Positions 29,631-38,166 of a stretch of 38,667 nt of DNA are shown one piece after another. The notes beneath the pieces were generated by a model. The model saw only the letters and a list, made by a program, of their open reading frames with translations. It searched no databases and was not told the origin of the DNA. The DNA comes from Burkholderiaceae bacterium (GTDB taxonomy: Bacteria; Pseudomonadota; Gammaproteobacteria; Burkholderiales; Burkholderiaceae_C): positions 1-38,667 of the forward strand of contig JAGOPK010000024.1 in assembly GCA_017992055.1 (NCBI GenBank), in the 5' to 3' direction. The position numbers and the translations under genes were made by a program. Position 1 is the first letter of the stretch; every line of letters begins with the position of its first letter.

Positions 29631-31073
29631 ATGAATCACGCCTACCCCCCTGTCCAGCTGCTGATCGCCAATGAGTGGGTCGATGCCGCCGATGGCAAGA
29701 CCCTGGACGTGCGCAACCCCGCCACCGGCCAGGTCATCGGCACCGTGGCCCACGCCGGCATTGCCGACCTGGACCGTGCGCTGGCCGCCGCCCAGGCCGG
29801 TTTCGAGGTCTGGCGCTTCACGTCCGTGTATGAGCGCGCGGCGGTGATGCGCCGCGCCGCGGCCCTGCTGCGCGAGCGCGCCGAGTCCATCGCCCGCCTG
29901 CTGACGCAGGAGAACGGCAAGCCGCTGGCCGAGGCGCGCGTGGAGGTCAACGCCGGCGCCGACATCATCGAGTGGTTCGCCGACGAAGGCCGCCGCACCT
30001 ACGGCCGCCTGGTGCCGGGCCGCAATGTGGCCGCGCAGCAGATGGTCATCAAGGAGCCGGTGGGCCCGGTGGCGGCCTTCACGCCCTGGAACTTCCCGGT
30101 CAACCAGATCGTGCGCAAGATCGGCGCCGCCCTGGCCACCGGCTGCTCGTTCCTGTGCAAGGCGCCCGAGGAGACGCCGGCGGCACCGGCCGCGCTGCTG
30201 CGCTGCTTCGTCGATGCCGGCATCCCGCCCGGCGTGGTGGGCCTGGTGTTCGGCAACCCGGCCGAGATCTCCAACTACCTGATCCCGCACCCGGTGATCC
30301 GCAAGGTCACCTTCACCGGCTCCACCGCCGTGGGCAAGCAGCTGGCGGCGCTGGCCGGCCAGCACATGAAGCGCGTGACCATGGAGCTGGGCGGCCATGC
30401 GCCGGTGATCGTGGCCGAGGACGCCGACGTAGCGCTGGCCGTCAAGGCCGCCGGCGCCGCCAAGTTCCGCAATGCCGGCCAGGTGTGCATCTCCCCCACC
30501 CGCTTCCTGGTGCACAGCAGCGTGCTGCGCGAGTTCACCGAGGCCTTTGCCAAGCAGGCCCAGGGCCTGAAGCTGGGCGATGGTCTGGCCGAAGGCACCA
30601 CCCTGGGCCCGCTGGCCAACCCGCGCCGTGTGACGGCGATGGAGCAGATCGTCGCCGACGCGCGCCAGCGTGGCGCCGAGATCCTCACCGGCGGCGAGCG
30701 CGTGGGCAGCACGGGCAACTTCTTTGCGCCGACCATCATCGGCCGGCTGACGACCGAGGCCGACCTGTTCAACCTCGAACCCTTCGGCCCGGTGGCCGGC
30801 GTGATCGGCTTCGACCGGCTGGAAGAGGCCATCGCCGAGGCCAACCGCCTGCCCTATGGCCTGGCGGCCTATGCCTTCACCCGCTCGTTCAAGAACGTGC
30901 AGTTGCTGAGCCAGCGCGTCGAGGCCGGCATGCTGTGGATCAACCAGCCCGCCACGCCCTCGGCCGAGCTGCCTTTCGGCGGCATCAAGGACTCGGGCTA
31001 CGGCACCGAAGGCGGCCCGGAGGCGCTGGAGGCCTACCTCAACACCAAGGCGGTGTCGGTGGTCGGCGTCTGA
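29631..31073 (+). CDS. NAD(P)-dependent aldehyde dehydrogenase (succinate-semialdehyde type)
   Basis: This 480-residue ALDH superfamily enzyme oxidises an aldehyde to the acid. Catalytic residues are visible: Asn154 (PWNFPVNQ), Lys177 (CKAPEE), Glu252 (MELGGHAP) and Cys286 ([10 protein letters not shown]). The cofactor-binding FTGSTAVGK segment is intact. The overall pattern is closest to succinate-semialdehyde or 2-oxoglutarate-semialdehyde dehydrogenases, so a small semialdehyde is a reasonable guess. Monooxygenase desulfonation releases aldehydes, so it could serve the sulfur pathway, but it is separated by two unrelated-looking genes and may be independent. Confidence 0.9.
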   Translation: MNHAYPPVQLLIANEWVDAADGKTLDVRNPATGQVIGTVAHAGIADLDRALAAAQAGFEVWRFTSVYERAAVMRRAAALLRERAESIARLLTQENGKPLAEARVEVNAGADIIEWFADEGRRTYGRLVPGRNVAAQQMVIKEPVGPVAAFTPWNFPVNQIVRKIGAALATGCSFLCKAPEETPAAPAALLRCFVDAGIPPGVVGLVFGNPAEISNYLIPHPVIRKVTFTGSTAVGKQLAALAGQHMKRVTMELGGHAPVIVAEDADVALAVKAAGAAKFRNAGQVCISPTRFLVHSSVLREFTEAFAKQAQGLKLGDGLAEGTTLGPLANPRRVTAMEQIVADARQRGAEILTGGERVGSTGNFFAPTIIGRLTTEADLFNLEPFGPVAGVIGFDRLEEAIAEANRLPYGLAAYAFTRSFKNVQLLSQRVEAGMLWINQPATPSAELPFGGIKDSGYGTEGGPEALEAYLNTKAVSVVGV

Positions 31074-31094
31074 GGCTGCGGGTGGGCTCGCGAG

Positions 31095-31113
31095 GCGGCC
31101 GCCGTCCGGCCGC
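31095..31113 (+). terminator. Possible hairpin terminator after the aldehyde dehydrogenase
   Basis: A perfect 7-bp stem (GCGGCCG, 5-base loop, CGGCCGC) lies 22 bases after the stop. It is followed by only two T residues, so termination strength is doubtful. The rest of the 96-base gap shows nothing recognisable. Confidence 0.35.
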
Positions 31114-31169
31114 TTCAGTCGGCCGGGCAGCGGCCGATAAGCCGAGCATCCTTGAATGAAACCACCCGC

Positions 31170-32807
31170 ATGCCGACCTCTGTGACGAGCGGCGCTCCCG
31201 CCGCGCCGTGCAGTGCCACCGCCGCGCTGAGTGCGTTCCGCGCCAACCGGCTGGACGATGCCCGGCTGCATGCCCAGGCGCTGGTCGATGCCGGCCCCGC
31301 AGCGCAGCGGGCCGACGCTGCCACGCTGCTGGCGCGCATCGCGCGGCGGCGCGGCAAGCTGGACCAGGCCCTGGCCGAGAGCGGCCGCGCGATCGAGGCC
31401 GCGCAGGCCGCGGCCGACCCGGCGCGCGAATGCCGTGCCCGCGTTCAGCACGCCCACGCCCTGAACGCGCTGGGCATGGTGGAGCCAGCGCTGGAGCAGA
31501 GCTGGCAGGCCCGCCGTCTGGCCGAAGACAGCGGCGAGCCCGCCGCCGAGGCCGCGGCCGCCGAGGCGCTGGCTGGCGTGCAATGGGCGATGTCGCGCTG
31601 GCCCGAGGCGCTGGAGAACTTTCAGCGCATGCTGGAGCTGTCGGCGGTGGCCGGTGACATCGAGCTGCAGGCCGTGGCACGCGGCGGGCTGGCCGGCGTG
31701 GAAGGCCAGCTCGCGCAGCTGCCCGAATGCACCCATGCACGCGCCGGCTTCGAGCGCGCCCACGCACACGTCTGCGAATACCTGCGCCTGGCCACCCTGC
31801 TGGGCGATGTGCACGCCATGCGCTCGGCACGCCACAACCTGGCGGTGGCCAAGATCGCTCTCGGCGACCACGCCGCGGCGCGGCGCCTGCTGGAGGCCGT
31901 GCTGGCCGAATCGGACGAGGGCGAAGCGCGAGCCCTGTCGCTGCTGAATCTGGCCGACCTGGACATGGAACAGGGCCACGCCGCCGCCGCGCTGCCGCGC
32001 CTGCAGACCGCCCATGCACTGCTGGAGGCCAGCGCCGACGCCGGCTACCTGCAGAGCTGCTGCCGCATGCTCTGCGACGCACACGAGGCGCTGGGCGATG
32101 CCCGTGCCGCGCTGGACTGGCACCGCCGCTATCACGCCCACCATGTGCGCCTGACCTCCGAGCGGGCCCAGATGCATGCACGCGCGCTGGAGGTGCAGTA
32201 CGAGACCGGCCGGGCCCAGGCCTCGGCCGAGTTCGAACGGCTGCGCGCCGAGCGCTACGAGCGTGCGGCGCTGGAAGATGGGCTCACCGGCATCGCCAAC
32301 CGGCGCGGCTTCGACCAGGCTCTGGCCAAGGCTCGGCAGCGGCTGGGCGACGGCCGGCCCTTTGCGCTGGCGCTGCTGGACCTGGACCACTTCAAGGACA
32401 TCAACGACCAGCATTCGCATCAGGTGGGCGACGAGGTGCTGCGCCGCGTCGGACGCCTGCTGACCGCCAGCTGCCGCCGCGACGACGTGGCCGCACGCTA
32501 CGGTGGCGAGGAGTTCGCGCTGGTGCTGGCCGATGTGGATGGCCAGACCGCGCGCGACATCTGCGAACGTGTGCGCACGGCGGTGGAGCGCGAGCCCTGG
32601 GACCGGATCTCACCGGGGCTGCAGGTGCGTGTCAGCATCGGCTGCCTGAGCCTGGGCCCGGATCGCCCCACCCACGACCGCCGCTGCGACGCGGCCGGCG
32701 GCGAGGCCGGCGACGCCCAGGACCTGCTGGCGCGGGTCGACCGGCGGCTGTATGCCGCCAAGACCGGCGGACGCAACAGGGTGGTGAGCGAAGACGCCTC
32801 GGGCTGA
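31170..32807 (+). CDS. Soluble diguanylate cyclase with TPR-like helical sensor
   Basis: This 545-residue protein has no transmembrane segment. Residues about 20-350 are Ala/Leu-rich helical repeats of about 40 residues with TPR character (for example ALNALGMVEPALEQSWQARRLAED and AKIALGDHAAARRLLEAVLAES). A GGDEF domain follows at about 375-540 with the active-site variant GGEEF at 445-449. The RRDD at 436-439, five residues before it, is an intact I-site, so an active, product-inhibited enzyme is expected. The TPR part probably binds a protein or peptide. The ATG at 31170 is preferred; a TTG at 31152 is also in frame. Neither has a good ribosome-binding site. Confidence 0.88.
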   Translation: MPTSVTSGAPAAPCSATAALSAFRANRLDDARLHAQALVDAGPAAQRADAATLLARIARRRGKLDQALAESGRAIEAAQAAADPARECRARVQHAHALNALGMVEPALEQSWQARRLAEDSGEPAAEAAAAEALAGVQWAMSRWPEALENFQRMLELSAVAGDIELQAVARGGLAGVEGQLAQLPECTHARAGFERAHAHVCEYLRLATLLGDVHAMRSARHNLAVAKIALGDHAAARRLLEAVLAESDEGEARALSLLNLADLDMEQGHAAAALPRLQTAHALLEASADAGYLQSCCRMLCDAHEALGDARAALDWHRRYHAHHVRLTSERAQMHARALEVQYETGRAQASAEFERLRAERYERAALEDGLTGIANRRGFDQALAKARQRLGDGRPFALALLDLDHFKDINDQHSHQVGDEVLRRVGRLLTASCRRDDVAARYGGEEFALVLADVDGQTARDICERVRTAVEREPWDRISPGLQVRVSIGCLSLGPDRPTHDRRCDAAGGEAGDAQDLLARVDRRLYAAKTGGRNRVVSEDASG

Positions 32808-32861
32808 TCCTGGCGCGCGGCCCGGGCCGCATGCAGCGGCACGATCGTCCGCTTCCTGGGC

Positions 32862-33848
32862 TCAGCGCAGCGCCTTGTCGAAGCTGCGGTCCCACAGCGG
32901 TGCCACGTCGGCCCGCCCGTCCAGCACGCCGATCTTGGTGAACAGGTCGGCCACCTCCTGGTGGCCGGCCACCACCTTGTCGTCCACCGGCCGCAGGTCG
33001 AAGTCGGTGCTGCGGTTGTTCCACAGCTCGATGATGTCGCCCACCGGCACGCGGGTCTCGGCCGACTGGGCGCGCGCGTATTCGAGGAAGTTGCCGTTGA
33101 CCCACAGATAGGCCTGACGCAGGCGCTGCAGATAGTCGCTGACGGCGGCACGGCGCAGCGGGTCGGCAAGGGTGCGCGGATTGGCGTAGATCGGGAAGTT
33201 GCCGGACAGGTAGCCCTTGCCGGTCTTCAGCGTGCGCGCACCGTACTTGATGCGCGCCAGCTGGCCGTTGTAGCCGTAGATGGCCCAGGCATCGAGGTCG
33301 CCGCGGTCAAAGGCCGACAGGCCATCGGCCGGGCTCAGGTTGACCGGCGTGATGTCGGCAAAGCTCAGGCCGGCCTCGGCCAGCTGCTTGCTCAGGAAGT
33401 AGTGGGCGGTGGTGGCGCGCACATAGCCCACGCGCTTGCCCTTGAGGTCGGCGATGCTCCTGATCGGCGCGTCCTTGCGAGCCAGCGTGACCTGGTTGTT
33501 CAGGTCCTCGCGCACCACGGCGATGAAACGCACATGGGCCTTCTGCCGCGCCGCAAACAGTGCCGGTATCTCGCTGCCCGAGCCCAGGTCCAGCGCATCG
33601 CCGTTCAATGCCTCGATGTGCAGCACGCCGTTGTTCAGCTCGCGCCAGTCGATCTTGTAGGGCGTCTCGGTCAGCTTGGCCGCGGCCAGCAGCGCGCGCC
33701 AGTTGCCCTTGTAGGTGCCGATGCGCAGCGTCACCTGGGACAGATCGGCCGGGCGGGCCTGGGCCAGCGCGCCACCGGCCAGGCCCAGGCCGGCCAGTCC
33801 ACCCATCACCAGGCCACGCCGCCGCGCCTGCCATGCATCCAATGTCAT
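32862..33848 (-). CDS. SsuA-like sulfonate ABC transporter substrate-binding protein
   Basis: This 328-residue periplasmic protein is of the aliphatic-sulfonate binding group. The diagnostic region TYKGNWRALLAAAKLTETPYKIDWRELNNGVLHIEALNGDALDLGSGSEIPALFAA (residues about 45-98, discontinuously conserved) matches SsuA, followed by LKGKRVGYVRATTAHYFL and LDAWAIYGYN. The N-terminus ARRRGLVMGGLAGLGLAGGALAQA resembles a Tat signal. The start ATG has a GGAG upstream. It lies 135 bases downstream of the cytochrome gene with its own upstream motif, so it is probably transcribed separately. Its first codons and leader are almost identical to those of the binding protein at 37062, although the mature proteins differ. 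Confidence 0.9.
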   Translation of the reverse strand: MTLDAWQARRRGLVMGGLAGLGLAGGALAQARPADLSQVTLRIGTYKGNWRALLAAAKLTETPYKIDWRELNNGVLHIEALNGDALDLGSGSEIPALFAARQKAHVRFIAVVREDLNNQVTLARKDAPIRSIADLKGKRVGYVRATTAHYFLSKQLAEAGLSFADITPVNLSPADGLSAFDRGDLDAWAIYGYNGQLARIKYGARTLKTGKGYLSGNFPIYANPRTLADPLRRAAVSDYLQRLRQAYLWVNGNFLEYARAQSAETRVPVGDIIELWNNRSTDFDLRPVDDKVVAGHQEVADLFTKIGVLDGRADVAPLWDRSFDKALR

Positions 33849-33881
33849 CGATGTTCTCCAGAAATCAGCTTGATGACCGGC
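33802..33881. repeat. Duplicated leader/signal-sequence segment, copy A
   Basis: This 80-base segment covers the leader, ribosome-binding site and first about 15 codons of the SsuA-like gene. It aligns without gaps to 38002-38081 with about 11 mismatches, and a 23-base core across the start codon (33828-33850) is identical. Downstream of it the two genes diverge strongly. Confidence 0.8.
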
Positions 33882-33921
33882 AGCGTAGGCGCCACCCCGG
33901 GGGCGCCACAAATGATCGTTT

Positions 33922-33934
33922 CGCCTATGCTTAT
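33922..33934. promoter_or_regulatory. Candidate shared regulatory motif, copy 3
   Basis: CGCCTATGCTTAT lies 74 bases upstream of the SsuA-like start, just outside the duplicated leader. It matches copy 1 at 11 of 13 bases. It could be an operator or promoter element for the sulfonate-binding protein. Function is inferred. Confidence 0.4.
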
Positions 33935-33983
33935 CCAGGGTTGGGTGGGCCTGAACACCTGGCCGAACGGATCGGGTACTTGG

Positions 33984-35186
33984 TCAGTGCAGCCTGCCGC
34001 CTCGCACCGGCCGCAGCGGCTCGGCATCCAGGCGCGCCAGCAAACGGTCCAGCGGGTCGGCGCCGGGGGCCGACATGGCCGCCGGCGCGGCAGCCGCGGT
34101 CGGACTGCGGCACACCAGCATGGCCTCGCTCCAGGGTGGATCGCCGGCACGGCGGCGCGCACGAAGCCAGCCATCGCGGTCGATCAGGAACTCGGTGCCG
34201 GCCAGGGCCTCGGGCGCCACGCCGGCCACCAGGGCATAGGCCTGCCAGGCGGCGGCCGACTCGGCGTGGCAGCCATCGTCGGCCCTTGCGTTGGACGCGC
34301 CATTCATCGAATAGGCACGCAGCGTCACGGTCTGGAAGCGCGGATCCTCCGGCAGCGGCGGCTGGCCCGGCGCCAAGGCCACCAGGCGCAGGCGCTGGCC
34401 ACGCAGGGCCGACAGCGGCCGTGGCACGGCCTGGTCGCACTGCACCTGCACGTCCGGGGCAGCCACCGGCAGCTGCCATTCGCCGCCCCGCGCCAGCTGC
34501 TGGCCGGCGGCATGCCACTGCAGCCAGGTGACCAGCTGCCACACGGCTGCATCGGGCACGTCGGCGGGAAGCGCCGGCATGCGCGGCCGGCCGTCCGGGT
34601 CACGGATGCCGTGGCGGAGGTGCCAGAACAGCTCGCCATCGCTGCGCTGCCACAGCAGTGCACGGTTCAGCGTTGGCGGCCAGCGCTCGCCGGTGGCCGC
34701 CGCGGCCCGGGCCTGCGGGCCGTCGCCATCGCCGCGCTCGCCATGGCAGGCCAGGCAGTGCTGCTGGTACAGGCGGCGGCCCTGCAGGGCTGCGCCCGCC
34801 TCCTGCCCGGCCGGCAGCTGGTGCCAGCTGGTCGGCGTGGCCGGCGCCCACAGCAGGGCCGGCGCCGGCCAGGCCCAGGCGGCCGCGGCGGCGCTGGCCA
34901 GGGCCAGACCGGTGGCGGTCCCGGCCGCGCGTGGCCGCCGCCAGGCCCATCGCAGCAGCAGCGCCAGCAGCAGGGCCAGCCCGGCCAGGGCCAGCAGGGC
35001 CAGCACCAGCACCACCTGGCGCGCATGGCCGGCATCGATGCTGAGCATCGCCGCCGAGATCCTCCCGTCGAAGGGCCAGGCCGGCTGGCCGTGTACCAGC
35101 GGCGCCAGGCCCAGCGCGTGCAGAAGGCCCAGCAGGCCGCGCTGCAGCGTGTTCAGCGTGGCCAGCAGGCCGTCGAGCCAGGACAT
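33984..35186 (-). CDS. Membrane-anchored cytochrome c with C-terminal redoxin-like domain
   Basis: This 400-residue protein has hydrophobic segments at about 56-82 and 90-113, then a monohaem cytochrome c domain with CLACH (C144, C147, H148) and a likely distal Met203 (RMPAL). Residues about 240-360 form a second domain, including LRGQRLRLVALAP and a FLIDRDGWLRARR strand-turn that resembles AhpC/redoxin-fold proteins. Cys250, Cys306 and Cys359 are present, but there is no CxxC. The tail is Ala/Pro-rich. It follows the ABC ATPase gene by 13 bases in the same direction, so it is probably the last gene of the importer operon. An electron-transfer or thiol-redox role in the periplasm is inferred. 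Confidence 0.78.
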   Translation of the reverse strand: MSWLDGLLATLNTLQRGLLGLLHALGLAPLVHGQPAWPFDGRISAAMLSIDAGHARQVVLVLALLALAGLALLLALLLRWAWRRPRAAGTATGLALASAAAAAWAWPAPALLWAPATPTSWHQLPAGQEAGAALQGRRLYQQHCLACHGERGDGDGPQARAAAATGERWPPTLNRALLWQRSDGELFWHLRHGIRDPDGRPRMPALPADVPDAAVWQLVTWLQWHAAGQQLARGGEWQLPVAAPDVQVQCDQAVPRPLSALRGQRLRLVALAPGQPPLPEDPRFQTVTLRAYSMNGASNARADDGCHAESAAAWQAYALVAGVAPEALAGTEFLIDRDGWLRARRRAGDPPWSEAMLVCRSPTAAAAPAAMSAPGADPLDRLLARLDAEPLRPVRGGRLH

Positions 35187-35199
35187 GCCGAGCCGCCGC

Positions 35200-36006
35200 T
35201 CACCAGCTGGCGTCCAGGCCCAGATGGTGCAGCGCCTCCCGGCGCAGATCGGCCAGCACCGGGTCGCCCCGGTGGCGCGGATAGTGCCGGTCCACCTGCA
35301 GCTCGGCCAGCACACGCGCAGGGCGCGGGCCCATCACCAGCACGCGCTGGGCCATGAACAGCGCCTCCTCCACGTCGTGGGTGACCATCAGCACGCTGAT
35401 GCCGCTGCGCTGCCACAGCGCCACCAGCTCGGCCTGCATGGCCAGCCGGGTCAGCGAATCCAGCTTGCCCAGCGGCTCGTCCAGGATCAGCAGGCCGGGG
35501 TCGTTGACCAGGGCCCGCGCCAGCGCTGCGCGCTGGGCCATGCCACCGGACAGCTGGTGCGGGTAGCTGTGTGCAAACTCGCTCAGGCCCACGCGAGCCA
35601 GGGCCTCGTCGACCCGGCCGCGCTTGGCGGCCAGCTCGCCGCGCGCCTGCAGGCCCAGGGCCACGTTCTGCCACACGGTGCGCCAGGGGTAGAGCGTGGG
35701 GTCCTGGAACACCACCACACGCGACGGATGCGGCTGCAGGATGGCCTGACCGTCGTGGCTGATGCGGCCCTGGTCGGCCGCCTCCAGCCCGGCCACCAGG
35801 CGCAGCAGCGTGCTCTTGCCGCAGCCGCTGGGGCCCAACAGGGCCACGAACTCGCCGGGCTGGATGGCGATGCTGACATCGTCCAGCACCGGCAGCGGGC
35901 CGCCCTGGGGCCGTGCGAAGGCATGGCTGATGCGCTCGATGGCGATGCGGGCGCCGGCCGGGGTGATGTCGGAGCGGGCCGGCCGCTCCAGCGTGCTGCT
36001 CACCAT
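35200..36006 (-). CDS. Nitrate/sulfonate/taurine-type ABC transporter ATPase
   Basis: This 268-residue ATPase of the SsuB/TauB/NrtD group has Walker A GPSGCGKST (58-66), Q-loop VFQDPTLYPW, signature LSGGMAQR, Walker B LLILDEPLGKLD and H-loop VTHDVEEAL. The ATG at 36004-36006 overlaps the permease stop by seven bases; a GTG at 36003 is an alternative. It is the central gene of the operon binding protein-permease-ATPase-cytochrome. The transported anion cannot be told from the ATPase. Confidence 0.93.
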   Translation of the reverse strand: MVSSTLERPARSDITPAGARIAIERISHAFARPQGGPLPVLDDVSIAIQPGEFVALLGPSGCGKSTLLRLVAGLEAADQGRISHDGQAILQPHPSRVVVFQDPTLYPWRTVWQNVALGLQARGELAAKRGRVDEALARVGLSEFAHSYPHQLSGGMAQRAALARALVNDPGLLILDEPLGKLDSLTRLAMQAELVALWQRSGISVLMVTHDVEEALFMAQRVLVMGPRPARVLAELQVDRHYPRHRGDPVLADLRREALHHLGLDASW

Positions 36007-37049
36007 TTCAGCGTGCCCTTCTGCCAGGCCAGCGCACGATCGCGCACCGCAAACAGCGCGGTGATCACGCCGGAGAACAGCGCCGCCATCACGAACAAGG
36101 CCGCAAACATGTTGGTATAGGCCGCCCAGCCCTGGGCCCAGGTCAGGTACCAGCCCAGGCCGGCCTTGACGCCCATCATCTCGGCCGCCACCAGCACCGA
36201 GAAGCTGGCACCCAGGCCCATGAACAGGCCGACGAAAACCTGGGGCAGCGCCGCCGGCACGGCCACGCGCCAGACCAGGAACCAGGCGCTGGCGCCCAGC
36301 GTGCGCGCCACGTCGTAGTACTGCCGGTTGACCGCGGCCACGCCCGACCAGGTGAGCACGGTGACCGGAAAGCCGGTGGCCAGCGCGATCAGAAAGGCCG
36401 CGGCCGACCAGCTGGATGGGGCCAGGAAAAAGGCCATCGGCAGCAGCGCGGTCGACGGAATGGGACCGAGGAAGCGCAGCACCGGATGGATCCAGTAGCC
36501 GGCGCTGCGCGACCAACCTATCCACACCCCGGTCAGAAAGCCCAGCACCGCGCCCACGGCCACGCCAGTGGACAGCAGCAGCAGCGAATGGCCGGCGCAT
36601 TCCAGCAGGCGTTGCCAGTCTGTGCCATAGACCTCGATCAGCGACTGCGGCGGCGCGAAGAACGGCGCCGGCAGCCAGGCCGACTTGGCGGTCAGCAGCT
36701 CCCAGACCAGCATCAGCAGCGGCAGCGCCACCAGCCAGGGGCCGGCTTCGACCAGCCGAGCGTGCAGCCGGCCCAGCCATGCATCGGCGTCGACCAGCGA
36801 GGCCAGCGCCGGCAGCGTGCCGGCCAGCAGCAGCTGCAGGGCCGCCAGCAGCAGCGCGGCCACGCCCAGCTCGGTGGTGAAGGTCCATTCGGCAAAGCCC
36901 AGCTCCACATTGGGCAGGCGCCAGGTCAGCGTGCCGAACAGGGCCCAGGCCAGGGCCGCCAGCACCCCGGTCCACCACAGCGGCACGCGCAGGCCGCGCG
37001 CCTGCAGGCCGGGCGCGGCGACCGGCAATCCGGAAGACAGCGTGCTCAT
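36000..37049 (-). CDS. Nitrate/sulfonate/taurine-type ABC transporter permease with N-terminal extension
   Basis: This 349-residue inner-membrane permease has its SsuC/TauC-like core from about residue 100 on: WLVALPLLMLVWELL, APPQSLIEVY, then five or so helices and the coupling loop YYDVARTLGASAWFLVWRVAVPAALPQ. Unlike the usual 250-280-residue SsuC, it has about 90 extra N-terminal residues with two more hydrophobic segments (about 25-45 and 62-88). The role of this extension is unknown. The start ATG at 37049 lies 12 bases after the stop of the binding-protein gene. Confidence 0.92.
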   Translation of the reverse strand: MSTLSSGLPVAAPGLQARGLRVPLWWTGVLAALAWALFGTLTWRLPNVELGFAEWTFTTELGVAALLLAALQLLLAGTLPALASLVDADAWLGRLHARLVEAGPWLVALPLLMLVWELLTAKSAWLPAPFFAPPQSLIEVYGTDWQRLLECAGHSLLLLSTGVAVGAVLGFLTGVWIGWSRSAGYWIHPVLRFLGPIPSTALLPMAFFLAPSSWSAAAFLIALATGFPVTVLTWSGVAAVNRQYYDVARTLGASAWFLVWRVAVPAALPQVFVGLFMGLGASFSVLVAAEMMGVKAGLGWYLTWAQGWAAYTNMFAALFVMAALFSGVITALFAVRDRALAWQKGTLKW

Positions 37050-37061
37050 CGCGGCGCTCCG

Positions 37062-38048
37062 TCAGGCCAGCACGTCGGCCACCACATGGGCGGCAAACCT
37101 GGCGGGGTCGGTGTTGGGCCGGAACACGCCGATGGTCTTGAAGTCGCGCGCATAGAACTCGACCTGCTGGCGCAACGTCACACCCGATGGATGGTGGTTG
37201 TGCGTCAGCGTGCCCAGCACCGCGCGCAGGTCGGCCTCGGGCACCGGCGAATACTTGGTGAAGATGCGCGCGCTCTCGTTGGGGTTGTTGGCCACCCAGT
37301 CGCTGGCCTCGACGATGGCGCGAGTCAGCGCCGCGGCCGTGCCCTTGTCGCTGCGCACCAGCGCGCCGCGCACGCCCAGCACGCAGCAGGTCTTGTCGGC
37401 GTATTCGCCGCTGAGGTTGGTGGCCAGCTCGACCAGGTCCTTGTTGCGCTTCTGCAGCAGGTAGAGGTTGGGATCGCCGTCGGCGATGGCCTGGATCTCG
37501 CCCTTCTCCACCGCCAGGCCCAGCAGGTCGGCCGGGTACTGGCGCCACTGCACGTCCTTGATCGGGTCGATGCCATGCTTGGTCAGCAGGATGGCGAAGA
37601 AGTGCTTGCCCGGGCTGCCCAGGTCGCTGACGCCGATGGTCTTGCCTTTGAGCTTCTGCAGGTCGGTCACGCCCGCGGTCTTGGACCCGGCCAGACGCGT
37701 GCAGCCGCCGTGCGAGGCGCCGGTGATCTTGACGTCGAAGCCCTGCTCCAGCGCCTTCAGCCAGCGGTGCACCATGCCCACGCCAGCATCGGCCTTGCCG
37801 GTGGCGATGGCCTCCAGCAGCGCATCGGTGGAGCCGCTGAAATTGACCAGGTCGACTTTCAGCCCATGTTTCTTGAAGAAGCCCAGCTGCTCGGCCACCG
37901 GCACCGGCACCAGGCAGATGGCATTGGCATTCCAGGTCAGCGTGATCGGCTTGGGTTCGGCGGCCCAGACGCGGCGCGTGCCCAGGCCGGCGGCCAGGCC
38001 TCCCACCACCAGGCCGCGTCGGCGCAGCTGCCATGCATCCAATGTCAT
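37062..38048 (-). CDS. NrtA/TauA/SsuA-family ABC transporter substrate-binding protein
   Basis: This 328-residue periplasmic binding protein has an RRRGLVVGGLAAG twin-arginine-like signal. The mature part begins PITLTWNANAICLVPVPVAEQLGFFKKHGL and continues with GSTDALLEAIATGKADAGVGM, LKGKTIGVSDLGSPGKHF and IFTKYSPVPEADL. This is the NMT1/NrtA-SsuA-TauA fold, but it lacks the SsuA-specific pattern of the second binding protein at 32862. The ligand is unknown. It is the first gene of the importer operon. The ATG at 38046-38048 has a GGAG upstream within the duplicated leader. Confidence 0.9.
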   Translation of the reverse strand: MTLDAWQLRRRGLVVGGLAAGLGTRRVWAAEPKPITLTWNANAICLVPVPVAEQLGFFKKHGLKVDLVNFSGSTDALLEAIATGKADAGVGMVHRWLKALEQGFDVKITGASHGGCTRLAGSKTAGVTDLQKLKGKTIGVSDLGSPGKHFFAILLTKHGIDPIKDVQWRQYPADLLGLAVEKGEIQAIADGDPNLYLLQKRNKDLVELATNLSGEYADKTCCVLGVRGALVRSDKGTAAALTRAIVEASDWVANNPNESARIFTKYSPVPEADLRAVLGTLTHNHHPSGVTLRQQVEFYARDFKTIGVFRPNTDPARFAAHVVADVLA

Positions 38049-38081
38049 CGGTGTTCTCCAGGAATGAGCGTGATGGCCGGC
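38002..38081. repeat. Duplicated leader/signal-sequence segment, copy B
   Basis: This is the partner of 33802-33881, exactly 4200 bases away. It spans the first codons and leader of the NrtA/TauA-like gene. Conservation ends about 35 bases upstream of the start codon. A CACAAATG octamer then recurs at nearly the same distance in both copies (33907 and 38106). Confidence 0.8.
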
Positions 38082-38166
38082 ATTGCACGCCAGCCAGCGC
38101 CAACTCACAAATGCCGTTATCGAGTTTTCATATGCGGGCCGACGGGACAGCGCACACAATGGCGGC

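Noticed and set aside
32817-32830. Perfect 14-base palindrome GCGGCCCGGGCCGC between convergent genes
   Set aside because: There is no loop and no T-tract, and such palindromes are expected by chance at this GC content. It is not called as a terminator.
36007-38103. Minus-strand open frame joined in front of the ABC ATPase
   Set aside because: It is out of frame with the permease and binding-protein genes on the same strand, which are clearly real. Only the last 268 codons encode a protein family.
38106-38130. Possible fourth copy of the shared motif (ATGCCGTTATCGAG) upstream of the NrtA/TauA-like gene
   Set aside because: It needs a 2-base insertion in the core to align, so it was not counted as a copy.
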